64,000 nt of DNA from Bog-756 sp963704585 (GTDB taxonomy: Bacteria; Actinomycetota; Acidimicrobiia; Acidimicrobiales; RAAP-2), in contig OY969919.1 of assembly GCA_963704585.1 (NCBI GenBank), forward strand, positions 930,001 to 994,000, read 5' to 3'. The notes beneath the pieces were generated by a model. The model ran no database searches. It was not told the origin of the DNA and worked only from the letters and a program-made list of their open reading frames with translations. This document shows, one piece after another, positions 44,965-54,334 of the stretch; positions within the stretch are counted from its first letter, which is position 1, and each line of letters begins with the position of its first letter. The position numbers were made by a program, and so were the translations under genes.

Positions 44965-47214
44965 CTACCGCTTGCCTCCTGACGTGAGCTGTTCCAGCCG
45001 GTCGCAGATGGGTGTCGAGACGGGCACCGAGCGGATCGAGCCGCTGAACACCGGGGTGGTCGAGATCGAGGCCGGAGCGGATGCCGTCCTGACGTTCGTC
45101 GGCGGCGCGACCGCGTCGTCCAGCTCGAACGCCGGCGCACCGTCGACGGTGATGAACACCTGTTGGACACGGGAGTCGAGATCGATCTGCACCTGATGCG
45201 GGCGTCCGGCCTGCACGGTGACGGGCGGCTCGCTGAACCAGACGCGATCGGATGGGGGGAAGAGCGCTCCATCGAAGAGATAGGAGAAGCGGTAGGTGTC
45301 CCCGCCCTCCCAGGTGACCGCGACCACGTCCAGTGGTGAAGCACCGCCGGTGACGAGCAGCGGTTGGCGACGATGAAGATCGGTGCGCGGAAACGTGACC
45401 TCAAATCGTCGGGCGCCGCCGGCGGCTCCGAGTTCGACCGGCTGCCACGAGTTGCCGTCGAACTGGTAGACGCCCGCGCACCGGTCGACCACCGCAAGGT
45501 CCAGGGCCTCGGCGCGGGCAGGCAGACTGGACACGGAACGGACCGGGACCGTAAGCGGTCCGAAGAGCGATCGACCGACCCGGAGCTGGAATGCGACCAG
45601 ACTCGACCGCTGCTGCGAGGTGATGTCCGGACCGAGCTCGCGTTGGTAGAAGAGGCTGAGGGAGAACGACGTCCAGACCTCGAAGAGCGCCAGCAGCGCG
45701 AGCAGTACGGCGCCGACCACCCGTGCGGTCCCCGGTCTGCCGGTCCAGTGGTCGAGCGTCACGTGCCAACCGACGACGCCCGCGAGGACGATGAGCGGCA
45801 TGGCGTCTGCCAGGTACCGCTCGGCGATGAAGGCGATGGTCAGTATTCCAACGGTCCCCGCCGCTGCACCCACCAGCGGTATCCGGAGCACGGCGACGGA
45901 GACTGCGGCGGGTACCTCGATCGGACATTCCGCTGGATCCCGTGTGACCTGCACCGCCCGGATGCGGCGCCGAGCATGGGCCGGGCCCGAGTTCGAACGC
46001 GACCGGAACACGACCACGACACCGACCACCGCGAGGAGGGTGAGCACCGGCATCCCGGCCGGCACGCTCGATGTCCAGTCCCGCGTGTCGTACAGGACGT
46101 TGCCGACCACCATCGCCTTCCCCGGGAAGAAGATCCAGGGAAACGCCCGGCGGATCGACAGCGCATCGGGTCGTGCGAACTGCAGCAGACTGGTCGGCAG
46201 GAACTTCCACCCGAAGAGGCTCCCCCCGTTCGCCGCGAGCACGGCCCTACGGTGAGCGCTCTCGAGAGAGATCACCTGGCGGTTCAGCGGAATGGTGAAG
46301 GGCGTGTCGAACTTGATCTCGTTGATGGTCACGTAGAGGACCAGCGGCACTGCGGCGGCTGCCGCAAGTGCGACGCAGAACCGACCCGAGGCGTCGGCGA
46401 TCCGCACACCGAGCATCCGAGCGAGGCGCTCGGCACCCTGTTGCCCTTTGCGCCGGCGCTTGGCAATCCACCACACGCCGTAGACCACTGTCGTCATTCC
46501 GATCGCCACCACCGGTCCGGTCCCCACCGACGCCCGGGTCAAGAGCGCGAGGGTGATCAGGACTGCCGTGGCCAGCAGGCGACGGCCGCTGGGCCGCCGG
46601 AGGAAATCGATCAGTGTCACGAAGGCCCCGAGACTCAAAGTGGCGCCCCACATCTCGGCCTCTTCGTAGACCTGGGCGACGCTCCCGAGGAAGAAGAGGA
46701 CGGAGCCCACGCCCACGACGACGAGGAACGCCCCGTTGAGACCGGCCTCGAACCGCCCGACCGGCGCCGAGCCCCGGACCAGGCCGCGGATCTTCCAACT
46801 GAGGAGCGCGACGAACACCAGGCCGAGGAGAAACGCGATGAACAGCGAGGGCTCGGTGAGCCGACCGTCGAACCGATGGGTGACGAGGAGTACCGGCATG
46901 CGCAGCAGGGCGGGTACCGGCCCGTAGTACATGTCGGTCCGACCGTGCGTCTGGATGCCCTCGATCTGGAGCGTGCTGGCCGGCATGCTCCACGTGCCGT
47001 GGAGGAGTGACCGCGCCTGGACGTCGTAGAAGTTCGAGAAGGGGACCGAACGGAAGAAGTCGAAGGTTCCCCCGGTCACCAACCAGGCGAACGCCGCCGA
47101 CGAGCAGACGATGCCGACAGCGGATCCCCAGACATATCGTCTGCGTGAAACGTCGTCGACGGACCGCTCCGATCCGGGCGCGGCACCCGAAACAGATGGG
47201 GCGCTCTGCCGCAT
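44965..47214 (-). CDS. Polytopic membrane protein, GT-C glycosyltransferase-like
   Basis: A 749-residue protein with roughly ten membrane spans over residues 30-480 (such as GIVCSSAAFAWLVTGG, SLFIAFLLGLVFVALLSW, LVVVGVGSVLFFLGSV, LALLALFEVWTSFSL) and a soluble C-terminal domain of about 200 residues with beta strands. The first extracytoplasmic loop has FYDVQARSLLHGTWSMPAST and THGRTDMYYGPVPALLRMPV, a layout like GT-C transferases and Wzy-type envelope proteins. The family is not certain. The C-terminal part (VYQFDGNSWQPVELG, FVTVDG) looks like a lectin-like sandwich. It is divergent from the secreted rhamnosidase gene. Confidence 0.7.
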   Translation of the reverse strand: MRQSAPSVSGAAPGSERSVDDVSRRRYVWGSAVGIVCSSAAFAWLVTGGTFDFFRSVPFSNFYDVQARSLLHGTWSMPASTLQIEGIQTHGRTDMYYGPVPALLRMPVLLVTHRFDGRLTEPSLFIAFLLGLVFVALLSWKIRGLVRGSAPVGRFEAGLNGAFLVVVGVGSVLFFLGSVAQVYEEAEMWGATLSLGAFVTLIDFLRRPSGRRLLATAVLITLALLTRASVGTGPVVAIGMTTVVYGVWWIAKRRRKGQQGAERLARMLGVRIADASGRFCVALAAAAAVPLVLYVTINEIKFDTPFTIPLNRQVISLESAHRRAVLAANGGSLFGWKFLPTSLLQFARPDALSIRRAFPWIFFPGKAMVVGNVLYDTRDWTSSVPAGMPVLTLLAVVGVVVVFRSRSNSGPAHARRRIRAVQVTRDPAECPIEVPAAVSVAVLRIPLVGAAAGTVGILTIAFIAERYLADAMPLIVLAGVVGWHVTLDHWTGRPGTARVVGAVLLALLALFEVWTSFSLSLFYQRELGPDITSQQRSSLVAFQLRVGRSLFGPLTVPVRSVSSLPARAEALDLAVVDRCAGVYQFDGNSWQPVELGAAGGARRFEVTFPRTDLHRRQPLLVTGGASPLDVVAVTWEGGDTYRFSYLFDGALFPPSDRVWFSEPPVTVQAGRPHQVQIDLDSRVQQVFITVDGAPAFELDDAVAPPTNVRTASAPASISTTPVFSGSIRSVPVSTPICDRLEQLTSGGKR

Positions 47215-47386
47215 CGGGCGACGATAGCGTTCCGAGGTTCGCCACCGACGGTCGATCGAGGCCGATTCGGCCCATCCACGTCACTACCTGGGCCGCCACG
47301 CCCGGCACCGAGCGGAACCCCTCGTCTACCGTGGCGGTCGCTGATTCTCGGCCACTGGTGTCTGTTGGTCGACGAAGGGACGCGTC

Positions 47387-50023
47387 GTGCATCGAAATGC
47401 AGGGTGGATCCGTCATCTCATCCGTTTCGGGCCTCCGGTGGCGCTGGCGACGACCGCCGTCCTGGGGGGCTGGGCTGGCGCCGGGGCGGCCGGCACCCCG
47501 CCAGTGCCCCGGTGGCCGGTCCGGGTCGACTGGCAGCGCAACCTCGAGGCCCCGTCGAGTCCCGTGGTGCATCCTGTGGCAGTCGTCGCCACCTCGGGGA
47601 CGGTGTCCGGCGCGGACTCACTCATCGGAACCGGCCGGGACCTGGCGACGCTCACCAGGAAGTCCGGCGGCCCCCCGCCCTCGATCATCCTCGACTACGG
47701 CCACGACGTCGGCGGTATCCCGTACGTCGACGTGCACTCCGTGTCGGGCACGCCGTATCTGCAGGTCTCCTACAGCGAGGGCCGCCAGTGGGCGGCGGGG
47801 ACGAACGGGGATGTCACGCCGAGCGACAGTCAGGCGGGTGCGTCGTCCCGAGTCGATGCCATGGCGGTGGCCTACCCCGGGACGCTTTCCACCGGGCTCA
47901 TCCAGGGCGGCGAGCGATACGAGCGGATCGCCCTCGCCTCTCCCGGCACCGTGTCCATCTCGTCGGTGGGCATCCGGTTCACCGCCGTGAGGGGCACCGC
48001 GTCGGTCATGCGGGGATGGTTCGACTCGAGCTCGCCACAGCTCAACCGCATCTGGTACGAGGGCGCGTACACCACCCAGCTCAACGAGCTGCCCGCAGGC
48101 GCTGCGCCGTCGCCCTGGCACGTCAGCGCCGGAGTGCTCAATACCGTGGGAGGGGGCACTGGTGTCTTGGATCGAGGCGGCGACTGGACCGACTACACCA
48201 TGGCGTTCGACACCCGGGTCGTCGGGACCGACGCCGGGTGGCTCGTTCGCGCCCAGTCACCATCGGCCGGCTACCTCTTCCTCCTGCACACCTCCCCGAC
48301 CAAACCCGGGTCACCGGCCACACTCACGGAGGTCGCTCTCGGTCCCGACGAGTTCGCCGTCATCGGCCGCGCCGTGCTGCCCCGCACCTTCAACGCCGCC
48401 CGGTGGCACCACGTGACCACTTCGGCGTCGGGCACGCAACTGGTCACGACCATCGACGGCCACCACGTGGCCACCTTCGACATCGCGATCCGACCCGCGG
48501 GGAGTTCGGTCTACGCGTCCGGTACGGTCGGCTTCACCGACCTCGGTTCATGGGCACAGTTCCGCGATCTCGTCGTCACCGGCCCGACCGACAGCACGCT
48601 CTTCGCAGACCCACTGTCTCGTCCGTCGGCCGTGGCCGACTTCGCCGGGTCCGACATTCAAACGGCGAACGCGCTCCCGGTCATCGTCGACGGGGCACGT
48701 CGCGACCGCGTGGTGTGGAGTGGCGATCTGGGCGTGGAGGGTCCCAACGTCTTCTACACGACGGCGGCATCCAATTTCGTACGGGGTTCGCTCCAACTCC
48801 TGGCCAGCTATCAGGTGGTGAGCGGCGAGTCCGGTACCAACGTGGATCCGACACTGCCGCTCGGCACGTTCCCGCAAAGTGGTTCGACCTACTCCGCCTC
48901 GTACTCGATGGACGAGGTCAACAACATCGCCACGTACGAGCTGTACACGGGCGATCTCGGCTTCGTGCGTTCGGAGTGGCCGGTCGTCACCCGTGAGTTG
49001 GCGTACGACGCATCGCTCGTCGACGGTCGCGGGCTGCTCGCCACCGACGCCACCAACGGACAGGACTGGGACTACTTCGACGGAGAGCGGACCGGGGAGG
49101 TTGTGGCCTACAACGACATCTACTACCGGACCCTCCTCAACGCCGCCTCGATGGCGGACGCGCTCGGCCTGCCCCAACAGGCGGGGACCTACACCCAGGC
49201 CGCCGCCGCTCTGCGAGCGGCCGTCAACCGCTACCTGCTCGTTCCGACCACCGGGCTCTACATGGAGTCCAACCGGAAGCCCGCCACCGTGGCCCAGGAC
49301 GGCAATTCGCTGGCGGTCCTCTACGGCGTCCCCGCGTCCGGTCAGGCCCCTCACGTCCTGGCCGCCCTGGCCAAGACGCTGCCGTCGACGCCGTACGGGC
49401 CCGAGGTGTTCACGACCAACTCCGGCTACCAGAATGCGGTGAGCCCGTTCGTGACCAACGACGAGGTGCAAGCCCTCTTCGCCGCTGGCGACACCACGGC
49501 CGCACTGACCTTGTTGCAGACGGTGTGGGGGCACATGGACGCTCCCGGCCCTGACAACAGTGGAGCCGACTGGGAGATGGTCGGCCGGAGCGGCAGTCCC
49601 GGGTTCGGCAGCGAAACCAGCCTGGCGCATGGCTGGTCGAGTGGGGCGACGGCCGACCTCTCCTCCTACGTGCTCGGCGTCCAGCCGACGGCGGCGGGCT
49701 TCGCCACCTGGTCGGTACAGCCTCACCCCGGGTCGCTCGCCTGGGTGGAGGGCGACGTACCGACACCGCACGGCACCATTGCCGTTCGGTGGGCTCAGGA
49801 TCGCTCGGCGCACCGCTTCGCCGCGCAGGTCACCGGTCCCGCCGGCACGTCGGGCACCGTCGACATTCCCGTGGTCCACCCGGCCTCCGTCGTGACCGTC
49901 CATGCCGTCGGCACCGGCTCCGGCACGGACCGGATCATCGCCGTGCCGGCGGGCGCCACATCGGTCTCGATCGCCGTCAAGGGAGGGTCGACCTACGACA
50001 TCGACGTCGGGCCCCGCTCGTAG
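47387..50023 (+). CDS. Secreted GH78-type alpha-L-rhamnosidase-like glycosidase
   Basis: An 878-residue exported protein with a GTG start after GAAGGGA. Signal peptide residues 1-35 (VALATTAVLGGWAGAGAAG). A beta domain with SIILDYGHDVGGIPYVDVHS follows. Around 205-230 comes DSSSPQLNRIWYEGAYTTQL, the start of the GH78 barrel. Residues about 240-400 are an inserted jelly-roll domain (WHVSAGVLNTVGGG, RWHHVTTSASGTQLVTTIDG). The barrel resumes at 434 with VDGARRDRVVWSGDL, where the catalytic acid Asp should lie, and YNDIYYRTLLNAASMADALG. It should cleave rhamnose or similar sugars from an extracellular glycan. Confidence 0.82.
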   Translation: MHRNAGWIRHLIRFGPPVALATTAVLGGWAGAGAAGTPPVPRWPVRVDWQRNLEAPSSPVVHPVAVVATSGTVSGADSLIGTGRDLATLTRKSGGPPPSIILDYGHDVGGIPYVDVHSVSGTPYLQVSYSEGRQWAAGTNGDVTPSDSQAGASSRVDAMAVAYPGTLSTGLIQGGERYERIALASPGTVSISSVGIRFTAVRGTASVMRGWFDSSSPQLNRIWYEGAYTTQLNELPAGAAPSPWHVSAGVLNTVGGGTGVLDRGGDWTDYTMAFDTRVVGTDAGWLVRAQSPSAGYLFLLHTSPTKPGSPATLTEVALGPDEFAVIGRAVLPRTFNAARWHHVTTSASGTQLVTTIDGHHVATFDIAIRPAGSSVYASGTVGFTDLGSWAQFRDLVVTGPTDSTLFADPLSRPSAVADFAGSDIQTANALPVIVDGARRDRVVWSGDLGVEGPNVFYTTAASNFVRGSLQLLASYQVVSGESGTNVDPTLPLGTFPQSGSTYSASYSMDEVNNIATYELYTGDLGFVRSEWPVVTRELAYDASLVDGRGLLATDATNGQDWDYFDGERTGEVVAYNDIYYRTLLNAASMADALGLPQQAGTYTQAAAALRAAVNRYLLVPTTGLYMESNRKPATVAQDGNSLAVLYGVPASGQAPHVLAALAKTLPSTPYGPEVFTTNSGYQNAVSPFVTNDEVQALFAAGDTTAALTLLQTVWGHMDAPGPDNSGADWEMVGRSGSPGFGSETSLAHGWSSGATADLSSYVLGVQPTAAGFATWSVQPHPGSLAWVEGDVPTPHGTIAVRWAQDRSAHRFAAQVTGPAGTSGTVDIPVVHPASVVTVHAVGTGSGTDRIIAVPAGATSVSIAVKGGSTYDIDVGPRS

Positions 50024-50195
50024 GAAGGACAACTCATTCGCACTCTTTGGAAGGGACGTGGAGTGGCGGAAGGGACGTACTGGGGCGGGCGGATGGACTA
50101 GGTCCCCGACCCCGAGGTGCAGCACCACACCGGCCGACCGTCTTCCATCACCCAGCACGTGGTCGCACGATCGGGCGGATCGTCGAGGGAGCCGT

Positions 50196-51152
50196 TCAGT
50201 TCGAGACCGCCGCGATGCCGACGACGGGCGCGTCGAGCCTCGTGCCGCCCATCGACCCCTCGAACGGCGCACCGCCGAAGGCGAAGACGCCGCCGTCCGT
50301 CGACACCAACCAATAACCGGTGCCGACGGGATTCGCGGCGATGCCGGTGACAAGCTGGTTCAGCCCGCGTCCGCCCAGGGATCCGGAGAATGCTGCGTCG
50401 CCGAAGGCGAAGACGCCGCCGTCCATGCCGACGAGCCAGTAGCCCTTGCCGTCCGGCGTCGAGGCGATCCCGGCGATCGGGAGGTTGAGTTCGGTACCGC
50501 CCATCGACCCGTAGAAGCCGGCGTCACCGAATGCGAAGACGCCACCGTCCAAACCGACGAGCCAGTAGCCCTTGCCGTCGGGCGTCGACGCGATCCCGAC
50601 GATCGACGCGCCCAGTTGCAGGCTGGTGAGCCCGCCGACCGGCGACGCGTCGCCGCACCCCACGACTCCGCCGTTGACACTGGTGAGGAAGAACCCTCTC
50701 CCACTCGGTGTCGCGGCGATGCCGCTCCATCCACCGGCGGCACCGCCCAGACCAGTGCAGCCCAACTGCGCGGTGGAAGTCGCCGAGCCGAATGCCGTGG
50801 GGAACGCCGAGTAGTTCAGGAGCCAGTACCCGGTGCCACCGGCCGATCCTGCGATGCCGACGCAGCTCATGAACGCGACAGCCTGCCCGGAGTTCGCGAG
50901 CGAGGCGGCCGAGACGTTGATCGTCGGACCGAAGACGGACGGGCACGCGCCCGGCGAGCCTGCTCCCGGTGCGCCCGAACCTTCGAACGGCGCGTTGAAG
51001 GCGAAGACGCCACCATCGGCTCCCACCAACCAGTACCCCGGTGTCGAACCGGTACGTGGCGTCGGTGGCGTCACCCCGGTGGCGCCGGTGGCCGGTAACG
51101 CGGTCACCAGTGCAAGGCTCCCGACCACCACGCGTGCGACGATCCGCAACAT
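50196..51152 (-). CDS. Secreted TPDGKGYWLV-repeat protein
   Basis: A 318-residue exported protein with a signal peptide (VARVVVGSLALVTALPATGATG). The mature part has about five to six related units of around 40 residues, each with a GYWLV strand and a DGGVFAFGDAxFxGSMGG loop; the clearest are in GIASTPDGKGYWLVGLDGGV and GIASTPDGKGYWLVGMDGGV. A less regular middle unit (SGIAATPSGRGFFLTSVNGG) contains several Cys. Such beta-propeller-like proteins are frequent in Acidimicrobiia. Function unknown, presumably binding at the cell surface. A degenerate relative lies at 7350-7631. Confidence 0.85.
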   Translation of the reverse strand: MLRIVARVVVGSLALVTALPATGATGVTPPTPRTGSTPGYWLVGADGGVFAFNAPFEGSGAPGAGSPGACPSVFGPTINVSAASLANSGQAVAFMSCVGIAGSAGGTGYWLLNYSAFPTAFGSATSTAQLGCTGLGGAAGGWSGIAATPSGRGFFLTSVNGGVVGCGDASPVGGLTSLQLGASIVGIASTPDGKGYWLVGLDGGVFAFGDAGFYGSMGGTELNLPIAGIASTPDGKGYWLVGMDGGVFAFGDAAFSGSLGGRGLNQLVTGIAANPVGTGYWLVSTDGGVFAFGGAPFEGSMGGTRLDAPVVGIAAVSN

Positions 51153-51321
51153 CGACTACCTCCCGATCCGCCATATGCCTACCCGACGGAAGGTCCTCGA
51201 CCGGCGACCGCACGGTTTCGCCCGTGGCGCCCGGGACCGAATGGGACCTATGGCCCTGCCACCGGCCGACCCCGGCCGGTGAGAATCACGGCATGCCGCC
51301 GAGCACGTCCTGCGACCTCCG

Positions 51322-52449
51322 GTGAGCGCCCCGCCGCCGACCGCCCGCTTCGACAGGCGCCCGCTCCTCGTCTTCTGGGAGACCACGAAGGCCTGCGGGC
51401 TCGCCTGCGCGCACTGCCGGGCCAGCGCCACGACCGAACCAGGACCCGACGAGCTCACGACCGCCGAGGGGATCGCGCTGATCGACGACCTCGGCACGGT
51501 GGGCAGTCCTCGGCCGATCCTGGTGCTGACCGGTGGCGACTGCCTCCAGCGGGACGACCTCGTCGAGCTGGCTGCTCGCGCACGGCGGCGGCAGATCCCC
51601 GTCGCCATCGCGCCCTCGGTGACGTCGCGACTGACCTCGACGAGGCTCCAGAGCCTCCGCCGCCAAGGGGTCAAGACCGCGTCCCTCAGCCTCGACGGCG
51701 CCTCGCCGGTCACGCACGACGCGATCCGCGGGATCGACGGGCACTTCGACGAGACCCTCCGGGCCATCGGCAAGCTGCAGCGCAACGGGTTCACCGTGCA
51801 GATCAACACGACGGTCATGCGGCGCAACGTCGAGGAGCTCGCGGACGTCGCCTCCCTCATGCACGACGCCGGCGTCGATGCCTGGGAGGTCTTCTTCCTC
51901 ATCACGACCGGCCGCGGCACCGGTGTCGAGGCCACGACCGCGGAGGAAAACGAAGACGTCTGCCGCTTCCTCCTCGACGCGTCCCGCTACGGCTTCACCG
52001 TTCGCACGGTCGAGGCACCCTTCTTCCGCCGGATCGCGCTCGAGTGCGAACGGTCGGACGAGCCGGCGCTCGACCGCCCGCTCGCCGGCAGGCTCTGCGA
52101 GCGACTCGCCGAGCGTCTCGGTCGGCCCACCGCTTCGAGGCGTGTGCCCAGCGCGGCGACCCGCGACGGCAAGGGGATCGTCTTCGTCTCGAGCAGTGGC
52201 GACGTCTACCCGTCGGGATTCCTCCCGGTGCACCTGGGCAACGTCCGCGAGCGGAGCCTCGTCGAGATCTACCGCGACGATCCGCTGCTCCGTTCGATCC
52301 GCGCCGCCACGTTCGACGGCCGTTGCGGGCGCTGCGACTACGCCGACCTCTGTGGAGGGTCGCGGTCGCGCGCGTACGCCGCCTCGGGCGATCCGCTCGG
52401 CGAGGATCCGGGCTGCGTCAACACCACTGCGACGCTCGCCACCGCCTGA
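51322..52449 (+). CDS. Radical SAM/SPASM protein (TIGR04053-like)
   Basis: A 375-residue radical SAM enzyme. The [4Fe-4S]/SAM site is C25-x3-C29-x2-C32 in TKACGLACAHC. The GGD in LVLTGGDCLQRDD and SLSLDGASPVTHDAIRG follow the usual barrel layout. The C-terminal part has VYPSGFLPVHLGNVRERSLV and a SPASM-like Cys cluster CGRCDYADLCGG with a late Cys. This resembles the BA_1875/TIGR04053 group, sporadic in bacteria and of unknown reaction; haem-related (AhbD-like) and peptide-modifying roles are both possible. The GTG start has only a weak ribosome site. Confidence 0.82.
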   Translation: MSAPPPTARFDRRPLLVFWETTKACGLACAHCRASATTEPGPDELTTAEGIALIDDLGTVGSPRPILVLTGGDCLQRDDLVELAARARRRQIPVAIAPSVTSRLTSTRLQSLRRQGVKTASLSLDGASPVTHDAIRGIDGHFDETLRAIGKLQRNGFTVQINTTVMRRNVEELADVASLMHDAGVDAWEVFFLITTGRGTGVEATTAEENEDVCRFLLDASRYGFTVRTVEAPFFRRIALECERSDEPALDRPLAGRLCERLAERLGRPTASRRVPSAATRDGKGIVFVSSSGDVYPSGFLPVHLGNVRERSLVEIYRDDPLLRSIRAATFDGRCGRCDYADLCGGSRSRAYAASGDPLGEDPGCVNTTATLATA

Positions 52450-52494
52450 CGACCGACTGCCCGGTGCTCAACAGGTCGTGACCGCGCGGGGCGT

Positions 52495-53301
52495 TCAGCA
52501 GGTCGACGAGTAGGCAGGCGCCCCGGCGCCGGCCTGCGGGCTGTCGACCTCGCCGCCGGCGCCCGTTCGCAGGATGGCCCCGAGGTGCACCACGTACCAC
52601 TCCCCCCGCCACGAGATCATCGAGGCGATGCCGAAGGAGTGCACCTGGCCGTCGAGCGAGTACACGATGCGGGAGCTCGGGAGCTCGAAGTAGCCCACGT
52701 CGTTGTCGCAGACGCCGGGGGGCACCCAGTGCCCGTACGCCGAGTCCGCGTCGACGGTGACGAAGGTGGCGGCCGCGGCGTCGGGGCCGAGGAGCTGGTG
52801 CGCAGCGGTCACGTCCGCCTCGTACTCGACGACCAGCCGGTTCGAGTAGTCGCCCTCGGCGTTCGCGATGTCCTTCAGCTGCACGTAGGCGCCCTCGGGG
52901 AAAAACGCCGGAAGGGCCTGCTGCACCTGGCCGGTCGAGACCGCGCTCCACAGCGCCGCGATGTTGCTCGTGAAGACCGGGCTCGTGGTGCTCGGGAACG
53001 CTCCCGTCTGCGGGAGCGAACCGGGACCGATCATCGACGTGGTGGTCGGGGGCACGGTCGTCGTGGTGGTCGGTGCGACCGTGGTGGTCGGTGCGACCGT
53101 GATGGTCGTCCGCTGCGAGACGGCCGGCACCGCGTTGGAACTCCCGCCGGCGCCGAGCCGGGCGACGGTCCAGATGGCGACGGCGAGCACGACGAGTGCG
53201 GAGGCCCCGACGGCGAGGCGGCGCCGGCGGTATCGGCGCCGTCGCGCCCGGGCCGCGCGTTCGACAGGACGGGCCGGCACCCACGAGTCGGCACGTCGCA
53301 T
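52495..53301 (-). CDS. Membrane-anchored hypothetical protein
   Basis: About 268 residues from ATG 53301. A strongly basic N-terminus (ARARRRRYRRRR) precedes one membrane span (LAVGASALVVLAVAIWTVA), so it is a signal-anchor protein with its bulk outside. A Thr/Pro-rich linker of repeated TTTVAPTTT units follows (the DNA there is a short tandem repeat). The globular part has ALWSAVSTGQVQQALPAFFP, EGAYVQLKDIANAEGDYSNR and a WRGEWYVVHLGAIL strand, resembling the SnoaL/NTF2-like fold of actinobacterial proteins. No role assigned. Confidence 0.7.
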   Translation of the reverse strand: MRRADSWVPARPVERAARARRRRYRRRRLAVGASALVVLAVAIWTVARLGAGGSSNAVPAVSQRTTITVAPTTTVAPTTTTTVPPTTTSMIGPGSLPQTGAFPSTTSPVFTSNIAALWSAVSTGQVQQALPAFFPEGAYVQLKDIANAEGDYSNRLVVEYEADVTAAHQLLGPDAAAATFVTVDADSAYGHWVPPGVCDNDVGYFELPSSRIVYSLDGQVHSFGIASMISWRGEWYVVHLGAILRTGAGGEVDSPQAGAGAPAYSSTC

Positions 53302-53423
53302 GGGCGCAACGGTAGGCGGGGAGGCGCATCGCACGCATCCCGGTGTCGGGCACCGATGCGCTGATTCCCCTCGCCTCTACGCACGGACCGCCGGTAGCAT
53401 GGTCCCGGGCAGGGAGGGGCGTC

Positions 53424-53744
53424 ATGGATCGCGACAGCGTGCAGCTGGCGGTGAAATTGCTCGCGAAGGCGGAGCGGACCGAGTTCGATCGCGAAGCGAT
53501 CAGCCTGGTCGAGAAGTCGTACCGGTTGCTCGCGGGCGTGATCAACACCGAGATGGACCGGCCTGAAGGCGCGCTCCCACGCGGGTCGCGTCGGGAGCGG
53601 CGTCACCTGCGCGACCGCCGCGCGTCACGACGTGCCGGCGCGACCGCTGCCGCCGAGCACCGCGCCGATCCCGCCGTCTCATACCGGCGCCTCGCCTTCG
53701 AGCTGCGGCAGGACGGCGACGGCCGGGTCGACCTCTCGGCCTGA
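53424..53744 (+). CDS. Small hypothetical protein, DUF2786-like N-terminus
   Basis: A 106-residue protein; ATG 53424 follows GGGAGGGG. The first 40 residues (VQLAVKLLAKAERTEFDREA, then ISLVEKSYRLLAGVIN) are similar in pattern to the DUF2786 helical hairpin found in small DNA-associated or hypothetical proteins. The rest is Arg-rich and probably disordered (RRERRHLRDRRASRRAG), ending RLAFELRQDGDGRVDLSA. A nucleic-acid contact is possible. It lies opposite the membrane-anchored protein gene. Confidence 0.6.
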   Translation: MDRDSVQLAVKLLAKAERTEFDREAISLVEKSYRLLAGVINTEMDRPEGALPRGSRRERRHLRDRRASRRAGATAAAEHRADPAVSYRRLAFELRQDGDGRVDLSA

Positions 53745-53777
53745 CCGGCCGGGCCGGGCCGGCCTCGCCGGGCCCCG

Positions 53778-54323
53778 TCACTGGTTGGTCACCTGGGGGG
53801 CGCGCAGCTGGGTGGCGGGGTCGATCGACGTGCCGAGTGTGACCGTCACCGACGAGGTGACCGACGACGGAACGGCCTCGAGGTACACATGGCCACCGAG
53901 CGCAGGCACCACTCCGGACGACACCGACGTGGAGGAGCCGCTCACGAACGTCCCGCCGACGGGGGTGCCGGCGCCTCCGCTGCACGTACCGCCCGACCAG
54001 GCGACCGGGCAGACGTAGACGTCGAAGCTCGGCGTGCCCGACGCTGGGTTCGAGACGGTCACGTCGTAGCCGATCCCGGTCAGCGAGACCGTCCCGGTGT
54101 TGGTCACCATGGAGGTCTGCGGGGTGTCGTCGGTGAAGGTCAACGACGCAGGTGCAGCTGTCGCCGCCCACACTCCGCTCGTCACGGCCTCCGTCCCGCC
54201 CGCTGAGGCGTGGTGGACGCTGCCGGCCGCTGCCGCCCCGGCGGGGACGACCGCGGCCAGCAGCAGGACGGTCGCCGTCGCGACCGTCCTGCGTGCTGTC
54301 CAGTGACCAGACGGGATCCGCAC
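53778..54323 (-). CDS. Secreted TasA/camelysin-like protein, second copy
   Basis: A 181-residue exported protein from GTG 54323 (after GGAGA). A Tat-free signal peptide (VATATVLLLAAVVPAGAAAAG) is followed by a beta-rich mature part: SGVWAATAAPASLTFTD, NTGTVSLTGIGYDVTVSN, VCPVAWSGGTCSGG and a PALGGHVYLEAVPSSV strand. It is 11 bp downstream of the TasA-like gene and has the same beta-sandwich, 'NTGTVSLTG' style, so I group it with that system as an accessory fibre protein. No cell-wall anchor. Family assignment is weak. Confidence 0.65.
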   Translation of the reverse strand: MRIPSGHWTARRTVATATVLLLAAVVPAGAAAAGSVHHASAGGTEAVTSGVWAATAAPASLTFTDDTPQTSMVTNTGTVSLTGIGYDVTVSNPASGTPSFDVYVCPVAWSGGTCSGGAGTPVGGTFVSGSSTSVSSGVVPALGGHVYLEAVPSSVTSSVTVTLGTSIDPATQLRAPQVTNQ

Positions 54324-54334
54324 TGCATCTCCGA

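Noticed and set aside
53072..53105. Short tandem DNA repeat (GGTCGGTGCGACCGTG type)
   Set aside because: It encodes the repeated Thr/Val/Pro linker of the membrane-anchored protein.
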